From: Diploptera punctata
Taxonomy: Eukaryota; Arthropoda; Insecta; Blattodea; Blaberidae
Reading direction: 5' to 3'
DNA length: 64,000 nucleotides
NCBI GenBank assembly: GCA_030220185.1
Contig: JASPKZ010010238.1
Location: 965,501-1,029,500, forward strand
In this document: positions 53,550 to 63,747 of the stretch, in pieces
Layout: each line of letters opens with the position of its first letter
Position numbering within the stretch: position 1 is the first letter of the stretch
Position numbers and translations under genes: made by a program
The notes under the pieces: model-generated
The model's database searches: none
What the model was told of the DNA's origin: nothing
Seen by the model: only the letters and a program-made list of their open reading frames with translations

Positions 53550-53945
53550 CAAAAAAGCAATTTTTCCTTTACCCAAAGAAAACATAAAGAAATATGTCGT
53601 AATGTCATACATAGGCCCACTTTCAAATAAAATAACTAAACACTTTAAAAAGTTGAACATTAATGTGACATTTAAAACTAATAAAACTCTACAAAATATA
53701 ATAAAAAACAATAAAACCAAAACAAAAATTATCAGGTGTATATAAATTGAAGTGTGGCACATGTGACAATGTCTATATAGGACAAACTGGTAGACCTTTT
53801 ATCTCTCGGATAAAGGAACACATGAGAGCGTATAACAGAAATTTAGAAAATTCAAAATATGCTAACCGCCTATTCCAATTTAATCATTGTTTCGATCCAA
53901 ATTTTCAAATTTCACATATTTGTGATAAGGGTAAGAAGTAGATCT
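53550..53945 (+). pseudogene. Penelope-like protein: linker and GIY-YIG endonuclease
   Basis: KYVVMSYIGPLSNKITKHFK and FKTNKTLQNIIKNN precede a one-base shift near 53730. YKLKCGTCDNVYIGQTGRPF then holds the GIY-YIG-type core (here VYIG with QTGRPF), and SRIKEHMRAYNRN the conserved Arg and His. It continues SKYANRLFQFNH and ends in a stop at 53941. In full Penelope-like proteins the nuclease follows the reverse transcriptase. A zinc-finger-like CGTC lies just before the nuclease. Truncated, frameshifted. Confidence 0.85.
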
Positions 53946-54104
53946 TTTGGAGGCTGTAGAAATTAATTAATTTAAAAGTAGTAAAAAGCTGTTAAATTCT
54001 CAACTTGATTTGAATGAATCCCCTTTGTTAAATTAAAAAATTTAAATAAAAATTGTTGTATTGTTGCTTAGATCAGTTGGAACACAATTCATAATTTAAC
54101 ATGT

Positions 54105-54137
54105 CTGAAGAAGGTACAGTGTACCGAAACAGCTGTC
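54105..54137 (+). ncRNA. Hammerhead-like motif in PLE-B1
   Basis: CTGAAGA core, one extra A, helix II GGTAC/GTACC with AGT loop, GAAA, then the palindrome CAGCTG and TC. All core positions (CUGANGA, GAAA, UC) are present. Helix I pairing looks weak. Confidence 0.5.
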
Positions 54138-54504
54138 AATGAATTATATAATAAATATGAAAATCAAATAAAACTACGTTTTATTTTTATTTAATTAATA
54201 TAATTTAATATGTACATAACATTAGAATATAATTTATGGCAGTGGATAATTAATTAAGTCAAATATTTGGCATTAGTATAATATGAAAAAAATCTTGTAA
54301 ATACTTCAATGAGCTAGCCGAAAGAGAAATAAATATGAATTAAATGGGATTAACGTTACATAGCCTAAAATTAAATTCTAAACCCGAAACAGCCAAAAAT
54401 ATTATTGTTGGTATTCTCTTTTACAAAGAGTAAAAATAAAACAAATAAATGAACCCTTATACTTCAAACTTCAATGGTTTGTGCTAAGTAATTCTGTAAT
54501 TAAA

Positions 54505-54690
54505 ATTTCAAATTATATTGTACAAAACGCTAGAACAAGTAAAACGTTTCATTTATCTAGGTGTATCTTTAGGTAGTAATACAGAAAAATACATAAGTAA
54601 TAAATTACAAATATTTCAATATTTATGTGGCACCCTTAAAACAAAACTAGAAAGGAAAGTAAGAAAAGAAGTACAATTAAAATTGTACCG
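54505..54690 (+). mobile_element. LINE fragment, part 1 (host of the mitochondrial insertion)
   Basis: EQVKRFIYLGVSLGSNTEKY, then [19 protein letters not shown] and [10 protein letters not shown]. This is the segment that precedes LYGSExW in RTE-like LINEs. It stops at 54690 and resumes at 57330 with RKYGQSIIRIEAAEIKYLR; about 16-18 codons are missing between. Confidence 0.75.
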
Positions 54691-54893
54691 GTAAGAGGTT
54701 CAATAATTTTGGCTGGAATTCTTTTGAAGTTAGGAGGGTATGGATTACTTCGGGTGTATAATTTATTAATGAAAATTGGTTGTAAAATAAACTTCGTTTG
54801 GATTTCTGTTAGTGTAATAGGAGGAACTTTAGTTAGTTTAATTTGTATACGTCAGACTGATTTGAAAACTTTAATTGCCTATTCTTCAGTAGC

Positions 54894-55296
54894 ACATATA
54901 GGAATATAGCATATAACAGAAATTTAGAAAATTCAAACTATGCTAACCACCTATTCCAATTTAATCATTGTTTCGATCCAAATTTTGAAATTTTACATAT
55001 TTGTGATAAGGGTAAGAAGTTAGATCTTTTGGAGGCTGTAGAAATTAATAAGTTTAAAAGTAGTAAAAAACTGTTAAATTCTCTACTTGATTTGAATGAA
55101 TCCCCTTTTTTAAATTTAAAAATTTAAATAAATATTGTTGTATTGTTGCTTAGATCAGTTGGAACACAATTCATAATTTGTTAACATGTCTGAAGAAGGT
55201 ACAGTGTACCGAAACAGCTGTCACTAAATTATATAATAAATATGAAAATCAAATAAAACTACGTTTTATTTTTATTTAATTAATACATATAGGAAT
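54894..55296 (+). mobile_element. PLE-B2 inserted in the NUMT, with 12-bp TSD
   Basis: The element is 54906-55284 (379 bases), with ACATATAGGAAT at 54894-54905 and 55285-55296. It matches 53828-54190 of PLE-B1 (ATAACAGAAATTTAGAAAAT to CGTTTTATTTTTATTTAATT). It encodes only the end of the GIY-YIG region (CFDPNFEILHICDKGKKLDL, LEAVEINKFKSSKK). Confidence 0.95.
55190..55222 (+). ncRNA. Hammerhead-like motif in PLE-B2
   Basis: Identical to 54105-54137: CTGAAGA, GGTAC/GTACC, GAAA, CAGCTG, TC. The following ACTAAAT differs from the AATGAAT of PLE-B1. Confidence 0.5.
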
Positions 55297-55445
55297 TGTT
55301 ATCTGTGGTTTAATAACTTTGACTTATTGACGGTATTGTGGATCTTATACTTTAATAATTGCCCACGGTCTTTGTTCTTCTGGTTTATTTTGTTTAGCAA
55401 ATATTACATATGAACGGTTGGGTAGTCGTAGATTAATAATATTAA

Positions 55446-57009
55446 CCCTTCAAAGTGGATGGATTTAAATGGCCGGGAATACTCTGATGCGGGAGGAAGT
55501 TCAGCGGTATTTAAACTCAGCCGTTCAGTGCCAGTATTCCAATAACGCATTTAAATTGATATATCTTGAGTAATTTAAATGTTTTTTTTATGGTCTTAAT
55601 ATAATATTTAATTAATTAAATTTGATACGGTTCTCACGTAACATCTCTGCATTTTTTGCAGACTTATTTATGGTTGTTGTGCCACAGTTGAAATAGGTCC
55701 TTTTTGTAAATTTCTCACATAAATGACACAGTGTATTGCACTAGGGATTCTTTGAAGAATTCAGAGAACCGGCTTACCTAACAACAAAACGAAATATTTA
55801 CACAAAGAGAAGGGTCTTGAAAAAAAAAGTATGATCTTCAAAAATTGGTGTGATAAATCTTCAAAATGTAAACCAGCTGTTTGACACTCGGGCAACAATA
55901 AGTGTATTTTTTCCCCTTGTGTTTACTTTGTTCATGTTTATTACAAACACATTGCTTGTATGCGCTGACCTTCTTTCTTGTAGGGGGGGGGACAGCGTTC
56001 TCCAAATGTGTCTTTCTAACACTTTGGAAACATTATTTTAGGTCGTGTGCCTTCAAAAAATGGTCTTTCTACACATCAGACCTGTTGTACTAAAAGACCT
56101 TCATCAACCCTAAATTTCAATGCCTTTCTTCTGGTTTCCAAACCGAAACCAGTTGATGAAATATGACTATACTAGTTTCGCCGGAGGTGTGGACTTAAAA
56201 GATCAACATGCTACAAGTCGGAAGATCGAGGGTTTGAGTCCCGGTGGATCAGGATTTTTAAACTGAACCAAACCTTCAGGCGGCACCGTGAACCCGGAGT
56301 TGACTCAGCCTCTAACTGAAATGAGTACCAGATGCTTGTTATGGGCCGTCAGACAGAAATAAGTACTCGGCTTACATCAAGTACCGATAGTTTAGAAAAG
56401 TGGGAGCCTTAACCTCCTAATATCCCAAGAACCTTCTAAGGTCTGTAGTGGACCACTTTACCTTTTAGATACTGACTGAATTGTAGACTAACTACCTTTC
56501 CATAATGTAAGGATATCGTCATTTGAAATGTGTGTATATATATATCTGAAATTTACTGTTGTGTTCCTGTACTGTAGCGTAAATCGGAAATAACTTTGTT
56601 GGGTCTTTATATATACTGAATTTTGCGACATTATTATTAAAAATGAAGAGATTTGAAAATAGATACAATTTGATAGACAAGCTAATCTACAAAAAAAGGC
56701 GAATTTAGTTTTATAAGAAATCCTTTATCAAGTTATAAATTTAAGAAAAATGTCAGAGGCCGCAAGAATAAATGCAAATATAAAATTATTTTAACTTGTT
56801 ACTGAGGGCCGTAATCAGTTAATATATGCACTAATATAAACTTTGAAGTCTCTACATAAAATTTGTATAAACTGTAAATAGTTAATGTAAACACAAAGCT
56901 AATAATTACAGTTTAAAGCAGTGCGTGTAGCTAGCGTACACGTCACGTCGTTCCGCATTTGGTGAAGAATTCAACGTGCGTACACGTCACGTCGCTCCAC
57001 GCTGACGGG
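55446..57009. mobile_element. piggyBac-like element inserted in the NUMT
   Basis: TTAA at 55442-55445 and 57010-57013 bounds 1564 bases. The TIRs are CCCTTCAAAGTGGATGG left and CCCGTCAGCGTGGAGCG right (reverse complement), 12 of 17 identical. Near the right end CGTACACGTCACGTCG is present twice (about 56935-56998). No transposase frame is recognisable. It contains a SINE-A. The ND4 reading continues across the target site. Confidence 0.85.
56185..56466 (+). mobile_element. SINE-A inside the piggyBac-like element
   Basis: GGAAGATCGAGGGTTTGAGT, TTTTTAAACTGAACCAAACC, GTAGTGGACCACTTTACC. The 5' A-box part is missing or altered. Confidence 0.8.
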
Positions 57010-57329
57010 TTAATAAGGGATTATTGAATTTTATATCTAGAATGTCTTTATGATGATTTTTATTAAAATCTTGTAATATGGCAGCCCCTCCTTCTATTAA
57101 TCTTTTAGGGGAGATTAGATTATTAAATAGAATAGTGGGCTGGAGTTTTCTTCTTATGTTAATGTTAATTTTTCTATAATTTTTTAGAGCAGCTTACACA
57201 TTATATATATTTTCTTATAGACAACATGGACAGATTTATTCTGATCTTTACTCTTGTTCTTTAGGGTATACTCGTAAATATTTATTATTATTTTTACACT
57301 GATTTCCTTTAAATCTCTTGATTGTAAAG

Positions 57330-57531
57330 GCTCGGAAATACGGACAGTCAATTATAAGAATAGAAGCAGCAGAAATTAAATATTTACGATTTGTGGCGGA
57401 ATATACTTTAATTAATAAAAAACGGAGTGAAGATATCCGTAAAGAACAACACATATTCAGTTTGACAGATAAAATAGAAGAGTATAGGAGAAAATGGTAT
57501 GAACATGTCTGCAAAATGGATACCAACAGAT
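57330..57531 (+). mobile_element. LINE fragment, part 2 (same host LINE)
   Basis: RKYGQSIIRIEAAEIKYLRF, LINKKRSEDIRKEQHIFSLT, YRRKWYEHVCKMDTNRLL. It is cut by LINE-T and continues at 58288. Confidence 0.8.
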
Positions 57532-58285
57532 TACTTACTTACTTACTTACTTACTCACTGGCACTATCGAACCCGTAGGTGCATGGCCGCGCAGACATAA
57601 GCTCTCCATACATCCCTATCCTGAGCTAATGCTTTCCAATCATTCCCTGTATAATCTACTTCCCTCAAATCATAGTTAATGTTGTTCTCCCATCTCATTC
57701 TTGGTCTACCAACTGGGCGTTTTCCCTCTGGCTTCCCTACAAGAAGCTTCCATGCACGTCTTTCATTCCACATAGGTGCAACATGTCCTGCCCATCGCAG
57801 TCTACAAGACTTAACCGTTCTTATTATATCTGGCTTCCTATAAAGACCATGTAGTTCATTGTTATGTAGTCTTCTCCATTCACCTGTCTGTTCATCTCTC
57901 TTTGGTCCAAAATTTTTCCTAAGAACTTTATTTTCAAAAACTCGTAATCTCATTTCCTCGCTTAAAGTAAGAGTCCATGTTTTGCACCCATATAATATAA
58001 CTGGTAGAATAATAGTTTTATATATTTTCAGTTTAACGTTTTTTGAAAGGAGTTGGGACATCAAGCGTCTCTACTATGCATAATAGCATGCATTTCCAGA
58101 ATTGAGCCTATGTTTAATTTCTTTGTGCATCTCATTCCTATTTGTGATTATTGTTCCTAGGTATTTGAATTCAGCCACTTCCTCAAAATTCCCCTCATTT
58201 GTCATTAGCTGTCCATTTCCATTATATAATGAATTTCTACGTGTGACCATATATTTAGTTTCATTGATATTTACTTGATTTCCTT
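57532..58285 (-). mobile_element. LINE-T inserted in the host LINE
   Basis: The minus strand encodes ETKYMVTRRNSLYNGNGQLM, FKYLGTIITNRNEMHKEI and LPVILYGCKTWTLTLSEE. A one-base change splits the frame near 58070, and the GRPRMRWENN end follows. The plus-strand tail is (TTAC)n. 5'-truncated within the RT domain. Confidence 0.9.
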
Positions 58286-58287
58286 GG

Positions 58288-58430
58288 GAAAAGTCTGAAT
58301 TATCAGCCAAGAGGAGGAAAAAGAAATCGGGGACGCCCACGAAAGAGAGGGACACAGCAGCTGTAATACTTGGAACCGGATCCAACCAAAAATGTTTAAT
58401 TCTTGCAACAAGAAGAAGAAGAAATTATGC
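58288..58430 (+). mobile_element. LINE fragment, part 3 (C-terminal tail)
   Basis: LNYQPRGGKRNRGRPRKRGT, then QQL, a stop, and (GAA)n. It directly completes MDTNRL of part 2, since RLPKxxLNYxPRG is the usual order. Confidence 0.8.
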
Positions 58431-58434
58431 TACA

Positions 58435-59085
58435 TTCCTTAGGATTTAATGCCACTGTTTGCATGCTATTTCGCTTCTCGCTTCATTCTCTAAAGTATCA
58501 TGTCCTGAACAATTTAATTGTAAAAGATAAGTAAGTATTGACATTCACCTATTTTGTTTACGACGGCGCTAAAAAAACTTCTTGATTCTAAAAAAAAATG
58601 GAAAAATTAATCGGCCAATATATTTTGACACATATTTGCATCATGATATAGAACACAAGTGTTGCTGAAATAGGACAAAGAGAGAAATAAATATCGGTGT
58701 TTGGAATTTTATCCAATGAGTGTCAGCTGATACAATTGTTGTTTTGTTATATGTATTTATGATCTCACATCACTTATCCATCGAGGCGATAAAATGTTTT
58801 GAAGCTATGGAGAGTGTGGATTAACTTATCATTTTGTATATCTCCCTACACATGAAATATTGGTTATCAAACAATATAAATGACAATCCAGTTGAAAAGT
58901 TATTCTAAAATGTAAAACATATTTAACACAGCCCATTGGGATTAGATTGTTTATTTAACTAGCATGTGTTCCTTATTATTACATGCACATATGTGTGTTC
59001 TGCAAGCGCATGTCTGTATGTACATATGTGTCGTGTGTTAGTGCATAATTATGCAGACTTTATTTATGTTTCAAATTTTGCTGAA
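58435..59085. other. No gene recognised
   Basis: AT-rich; nothing identified. Confidence 0.5.
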
Positions 59086-59086
59086 C

Positions 59087-60267
59087 TAATCTTTGTATAT
59101 AATGGGAATATAATGGTACTGTACATCAACTATATGTAGACTTCAAAAAAGCATATGATTCAATTAAGAGGGAGAAGTTATATAGTATCCTGCTGGAGTT
59201 CGGAATTTCTGAAAAGTTAGTTAGACTTATACGAATGTTTCTAAATGGCTCAAAGAGTAGGGTGCGTGTAGGCAAACAGTTTTCAGACACTTTTGAAATC
59301 CAGAATGGGTTGAAGCAAGGAGATGCACTATCTCTTCTACTATTTAATTTTGTACTAGAGCATGCCATTAAATCTTTAGAGAATGAGGAAGGCTTACAAC
59401 TGAATGGCGTTAATAAGCTGTTAGTTTATGCTGATGGTGTAGTATTATTGGGCGATAGCGAGGAGATACTAAAGGACAACACGCACACACTATTGAGTAC
59501 CACTAAGAAATTAGGACTGGAAGTAAATATCAGTAAAACTAAATATATGGTCACACGTAGAAATTCATTATATAATGGAAATGAACAGCTAATGACAAAT
59601 GAGGGCAATTTTCAGGAAGTGGCTGAATTCAAATACCTAGGAACAATAATCACAAATAGGAATGAGATGCACAAAGAAATTGAACATAGGCTCAATTCTG
59701 GAAATGCATGCTATTACGCATTGCAGAGACTTTTGATGTCCCAACTCCTTTCAAAAAACGTTAAGCTGAAAATATACAAAACTATTATTCTACCAGTTAT
59801 ATTATATGGGTGCGAAACATGGACTCTTACTTTAAGGGAGGAAAGGAGATTACGAGTATTTGAGAATAAAGTTTTAGGAAAATTTTGGACCAAGGAGAGA
59901 TGAACAGACAGGTGAATGGAGAGGACTACATGACAATGAACTACATGGTCTTTATAGGAAGCCAGATATAATAAGAACAGTTAAGTCCCGTAGACTGCGA
60001 TGGGCAGGACATGTTGCGCGTATGGGGAATGAAAGACGTGCATGGAAACTTCTTGTAGGAAAGCCAGAAGGAAAACGCCCAGTTGGTAGACCAAGAATGA
60101 GGTGGGAGAACAATATTAACTATGATTTGAGGGAAGTAGATTATAGAGGGAATGATTGGAAAGCATTAGCTCAGGATAGGGATGTATGGAGAGCTTATGT
60201 CCGCGCGGCCATGAACCTAAGGGTTCGATAGTGCCAGTGAGTAAGTAAGTAAGTAATCTTTGTATAT
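59087..60267 (+). mobile_element. LINE-T with perfect 14-bp TSD
   Basis: The element is 59101-60253. TAATCTTTGTATAT lies at 59087-59100 and 60254-60267. It starts inside the RT domain (YVDFKKAYDSIKREKLYSIL) and ends in (AAGT)n. Confidence 0.97.
59101..60231 (+). pseudogene. LINE-T ORF2 fragment
   Basis: Motif B LKQGDALSLLLFNFVLE. Motif C is YADG instead of YADD (LLVYADGVVLLGDS), so the second catalytic Asp is lost. Then KYLGTIITNRNEMHKEIEH. A frameshift at about 59876 (VLGKFWTKER) separates the last part, RMGNERRAWKLLVGKPEGKR to VRAAMNLRVR at 60231. Inactive, but its sequence is close to 43556-44803. Confidence 0.92.
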
Positions 60268-60780
60268 GCGTGTAAACTACTGTTTTGAAACATTCTTGAT
60301 TAAAAACGATACTATATAGTGTTAATCTTTAAGTTATATTGATTCTCGAAAATGTTAAATATATTATGAATTTGGCTCAAATACAGCTAAAAATTAAATC
60401 ACTAATCATTCTCTTCCATCATCAGTACTGACTTTTTGATAGTGCGCGTTCATTTTATCACATTGTTCAATTACATTATCCAGGTTAATATGTAAATTAA
60501 ACGTGGAAATATTTTACATATTTCTTTGTGCTTGTATTAAAAACAAAAATGGAAATTGGTTGCCAAAAGAAGTTAATCATCATATAATATATTGTATCCT
60601 ATATGAGGACAACACTCCACCCATCATCTAGCGTGTTGTAGCAAAATTAATATTTAAAATGACGTCAGAGGAATTATTATATAAAGTGACAATATTTCTC
60701 ATGTAGATTTTGAATTTGTTAAGATGTACTTAAAAAGTATTGCTGTTAAAATAATTAACAAAATATATTACTAGCAATAA

Positions 60781-61562
60781 TACAGTGCGATCAGTATAGC
60801 GTAGGACAGCAGAGGCGGGGTTTGTGCTGCGCTGTGACGAAGACAGACACGGGACTTGAAATGTGCGCAGACTCAGCAGTATACAAGCTGATCCCACGCA
60901 TTCACGGTCGCAGTCAGATTGTGTACTTCGAGTGGATAAGATGCTCGCTCGCTTTTCCTTGTGTACTGAATGGAGTGTGTATAAGTTATTTCAATTTTAA
61001 AATTTGTATCTTATAAAACAGGCGTTTATAATTGTAAACTGAATAATGGCTAATAATTTTTCTACTGAACAACGTGTATTTATTTATGATTGATATTTGT
61101 TAACTCAGTCTGCTAGCCAAATAAGAAGACTCTTTGAAACGCGAATCCCGAATGTAAAAATTCCATCGTATTTAACAGTCTGTACAACAAATTTCATGCA
61201 ACAGGAAGTGTCGAGAAACCATACAAGTCGCGTAGCGTTCTCACAGAAGAAACAATAGATGACATCTGTTATCGATTGGAACACTTAGGCTCCTTTTGCA
61301 ACGAGTAGAAATTTCTTAAGGTTCTATACAAAAGCTACCGTACTAAATTGTTAAAATTGCATCCATATAAAATAACCAACATACGTGATCTTCAACCGGG
61401 TGACGCTATTCCAGCACCTGCGTCAATAAAGTTGGTAAGTACGAAAATGTGTGTGGTTGTATCACCGCGATCCTACGCTGTCCGTTTCCCGCCGCGAGTG
61501 CGTCAGCAGTATACAGTGAAATCCCCGCTTTTGCTGTCCATTGCTATACTGATCGAACTGTA
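60781..61562 (+). mobile_element. TA-element, third transposase family
   Basis: The element is 60783-61560 with TA on both sides. TIRs CAGTGCGATCAGTATAGCG and, reverse complemented from the right, CAGTTCGATCAGTATAGCA, then GGACAGCA-A/G-AGCGGGG. It encodes a broken transposase N-terminus. Confidence 0.92.
61046..61400 (+). pseudogene. Transposase N-terminal fragment
   Basis: MANNFSTEQRVFIYD, then a TGA where Cys/Trp is likely, YLLTQSASQIRRLFETRIP, NVKIPS. After a frameshift near 61175 it reads FHATGSVEKPYKSRSVLTEE, TIDDICYRLE, and after another, KLLKLHPYKITNIRDLQPGD. The FSxEQRVFIYDxYLxTxSAxxxxxLFxxRxPxxxxPS pattern is a known arthropod transposase N-terminus. The DDE domain is absent; the right TIR begins about 100 bases later. 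Confidence 0.8.
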
Positions 61563-61599
61563 TTATTATTTACAGATTATATTTTTTTGTATATACCCT

Positions 61600-62238
61600 C
61601 CCTAATGGAGAACATGGATGCTCCCTTAGCAGGAGTTTCTTGACGACGCTAATTTTAATTACGCTTATTTGCCTACAGGTACCAGTGAGTGGCATGTGAC
61701 CCGGGTGGTACGTCGCAGTAAAAGTACCTAAAACCTGAGAGGTTAAAGTGCGTTAATGAAAAAAAAAGCCTTGAAAGTGGAACATTTTGTAATAGTTCGT
61801 TACAGAAGGCGTGATATAAATTTTATTCGGTGTAAAGCATGGCCCATAAAACTGAAAGATTTCTTGTTGGAATGATAGCTAATTGCATTGCCTAGTGAAT
61901 TATATTTCCCCTCCAGAAGCACTTGTCCCACCGCTTTGCTGAAGAATGCGATCCGCTTATTGCCTTTAATCGTGACGAGAATTTTCTACTCTGAATTGTA
62001 TTTCGTTTTTAATTGTTACATGAATTTATGGGTTCTACTTCTATTACATTTTATATACAAAATAATGTGCAATATTTTAAGGGGATCGACTGGTGAATTT
62101 CATTTTTTTTATTTAGTTTTCGTCTGATTGTTTTGAATTTTATATCACATATATTATGTGTTTATAGAAACCTTTCTGTAATATTTGGTGTTTATAAGTA
62201 AAATAGTTTCAGAATTATGATTTTTTAAACTGTATGTT
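61600..62238. other. No gene recognised
   Basis: No repeat or frame identified. Confidence 0.5.
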
Positions 62239-62240
62239 TG

Positions 62241-62500
62241 GGGGCACGCCGTAGCGTAGAGGTTAAGGCACTGCGCTACAAGTTGGAAGGTCGAGGGTTC
62301 GAGTCCCGGTGGGGTCAGGATTTTTAAACTGACCCAAACCTTCTGGCGGCACTATGGCCCTGGGATCGACTCAGCCTCTAACTGACTCTTGTTCTGGGGT
62401 AAAGGCGGCCATCACGCAGGGCTGACAACCCGGCTGACATCAAGTGCCGATTATCAAGAGGCCCCAAGGGCCTCCTGAGGCCTGTAGTGGGATCACTTTT
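62241..62500 (+). mobile_element. SINE-A, best-preserved copy
   Basis: GGGGCACGCCGTAGCGTAGA, GTTAAGGCACTGCGC (A-box region), GGTTCGAGTCCCGGTGGGG (B-box), ending CCTGTAGTGGGATCACTTTT. Confidence 0.9.
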
Positions 62501-62751
62501 TTTAAACTATATGTTTAATATTTTCTAAATAAAATTCTACTTATGATGCATTTTTAAATATTATCTGATGAAATTTGAGATTCAGAGTCTTTATGATTGC
62601 ACTAAACATATTTGCTGTGCAAAAAATATTCTTAAATGAAAAATACTGTTTATTTTTTATTTTTGTAAAAACAAATATTTTTTACCACTCTCATTATTTT
62701 TTCCATCTCAATTTAAAAGAAGACATATGTCTTAGACTAGTAAATGCATAT

Positions 62752-63196
62752 ATTGGGGAGTCTTACTTACTTACTTACTCACTGGCACTATCGAACCCGT
62801 AGGTTCATGGCCGCGCGGACATAAGCTCTCCATACATCCCTATCCTGAGCCAATGCTTTCCAATCATCCCCTGTATAATCTACTTCCCTCAAATCATAGT
62901 TAATGTTGTTCTCCCACCTCATTCTTGGTCTACCAACTGGGCGTTTTCCTTCTGGCTTTCCTGCAAGAAGTCTCCATGCACGTCTTTCATTCCCCATACA
63001 CGCAACATGTCCTGCCCATCGCAGTCTACAAGACTTAACTGTTCTTATTATATCTGGCTTCCTATAAAGACCATGTAGTTCATTGTTATGTAGTCTTCTC
63101 CATTCACCTGTCTGTTCATCTCTCTTTGGTCCAAAAATTTTCCTAAGAACTTTATTCTCAAATACTCGTAATCTCCTTTCCTCCATTGGGGAGTCT
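62752..63196 (-). mobile_element. LINE-T with 12-bp TSD
   Basis: The element is 62764-63184. ATTGGGGAGTCT is at 62752-62763 and 63185-63196. The minus strand encodes EERRLRVFENKVLRKIFGPK to VRAAMNLRVR without a stop; the (CTTA)n tail lies on the left. Confidence 0.95.
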
Positions 63197-63199
63197 AAC

Positions 63200-63598
63200 C
63201 ACAAAATTTCACTTTGATAGCATAAAAATTTCATCGTAAGGAGCATTTTAAGTTTTGGAAAAATATCAAAAAAATGGAAACAGAAAAAAAAACGCATTTT
63301 AAAATTTAAGTAGTAAAGCTGAACATATGTGGAAGGGTATTTAAACTCTTACGTCACGGACTCAATTTTTCTCCGACAGTAGATATGTTTCACTTGAAAA
63401 TGATCCTAAAAAATCAGAGTCATTAAAAAGCAAATAAACAAAAAAAATCATTTTTTTGCCAATTTTTTAAACATTAACACCAGTCGGTCCCCTTAACTTC
63501 CCAATATATTCCTCTTACGGTATGCTTTCTTATGTAATTTCTATAATAATTTTCACTTTTAATTTCTTGGGGGTAATTATAATCAAAACATCCTACAA
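63200..63598. other. No gene recognised
   Basis: Nothing identified. Confidence 0.5.
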
Positions 63599-63602
63599 AC
63601 AT

Positions 63603-63605
<3 letters not shown>

Positions 63606-63656
<51 letters not shown>
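63606..63656. repeat. (TAA)n microsatellite
   Basis: A run of TAA triplets followed by TTTGTTTATTGTGACAGAAT and AAGGCCGTAGGGCC, possibly the reversed 3' end of another LINE. Confidence 0.9.
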
Positions 63657-63747
63657 TTGTTTATTGTGACAGAATTAAGGCCGTAGGGCCTAATCTTCCA
63701 CTCAATCACCATAAATATACAAGTACATACTTACAATATATATTTAT

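Larger units (their letters stand above)
53478..54190 (+). mobile_element. PLE-B1, Penelope-like element, 5'-truncated or deleted
   Basis: It begins with the short repeat GTTTACTTGATGAAAAT, then coding sequence up to the GIY-YIG nuclease, then the 3' end GGTACAGTGTACCGAAACAG and CTACGTTTTATTTTTATTTA. The reverse transcriptase is absent. Confidence 0.85.
54697..57329 (+). pseudogene. ND4: NUMT: nuclear copy of mitochondrial ND4, interrupted twice
   Basis: Three pieces (54697-54905, 55297-55445, 57014-57329; 674 bases) form one continuous part of NADH dehydrogenase subunit 4. Piece 1: [29 protein letters not shown]. Piece 2: [33 protein letters not shown]. Piece 3: [41 protein letters not shown] falls where Trp is expected (LTYWRY) and ATA where Met is expected, so the source used the invertebrate mitochondrial code. 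In the nucleus it is non-functional. PLE-B2 and a piggyBac-like element interrupt it. Confidence 0.95.

Noticed and set aside
54709..54909. Possible functional ND4 gene
   Set aside because: It is nuclear, split by two mobile elements and uses mitochondrial codons including TGA for Trp. It is a NUMT.
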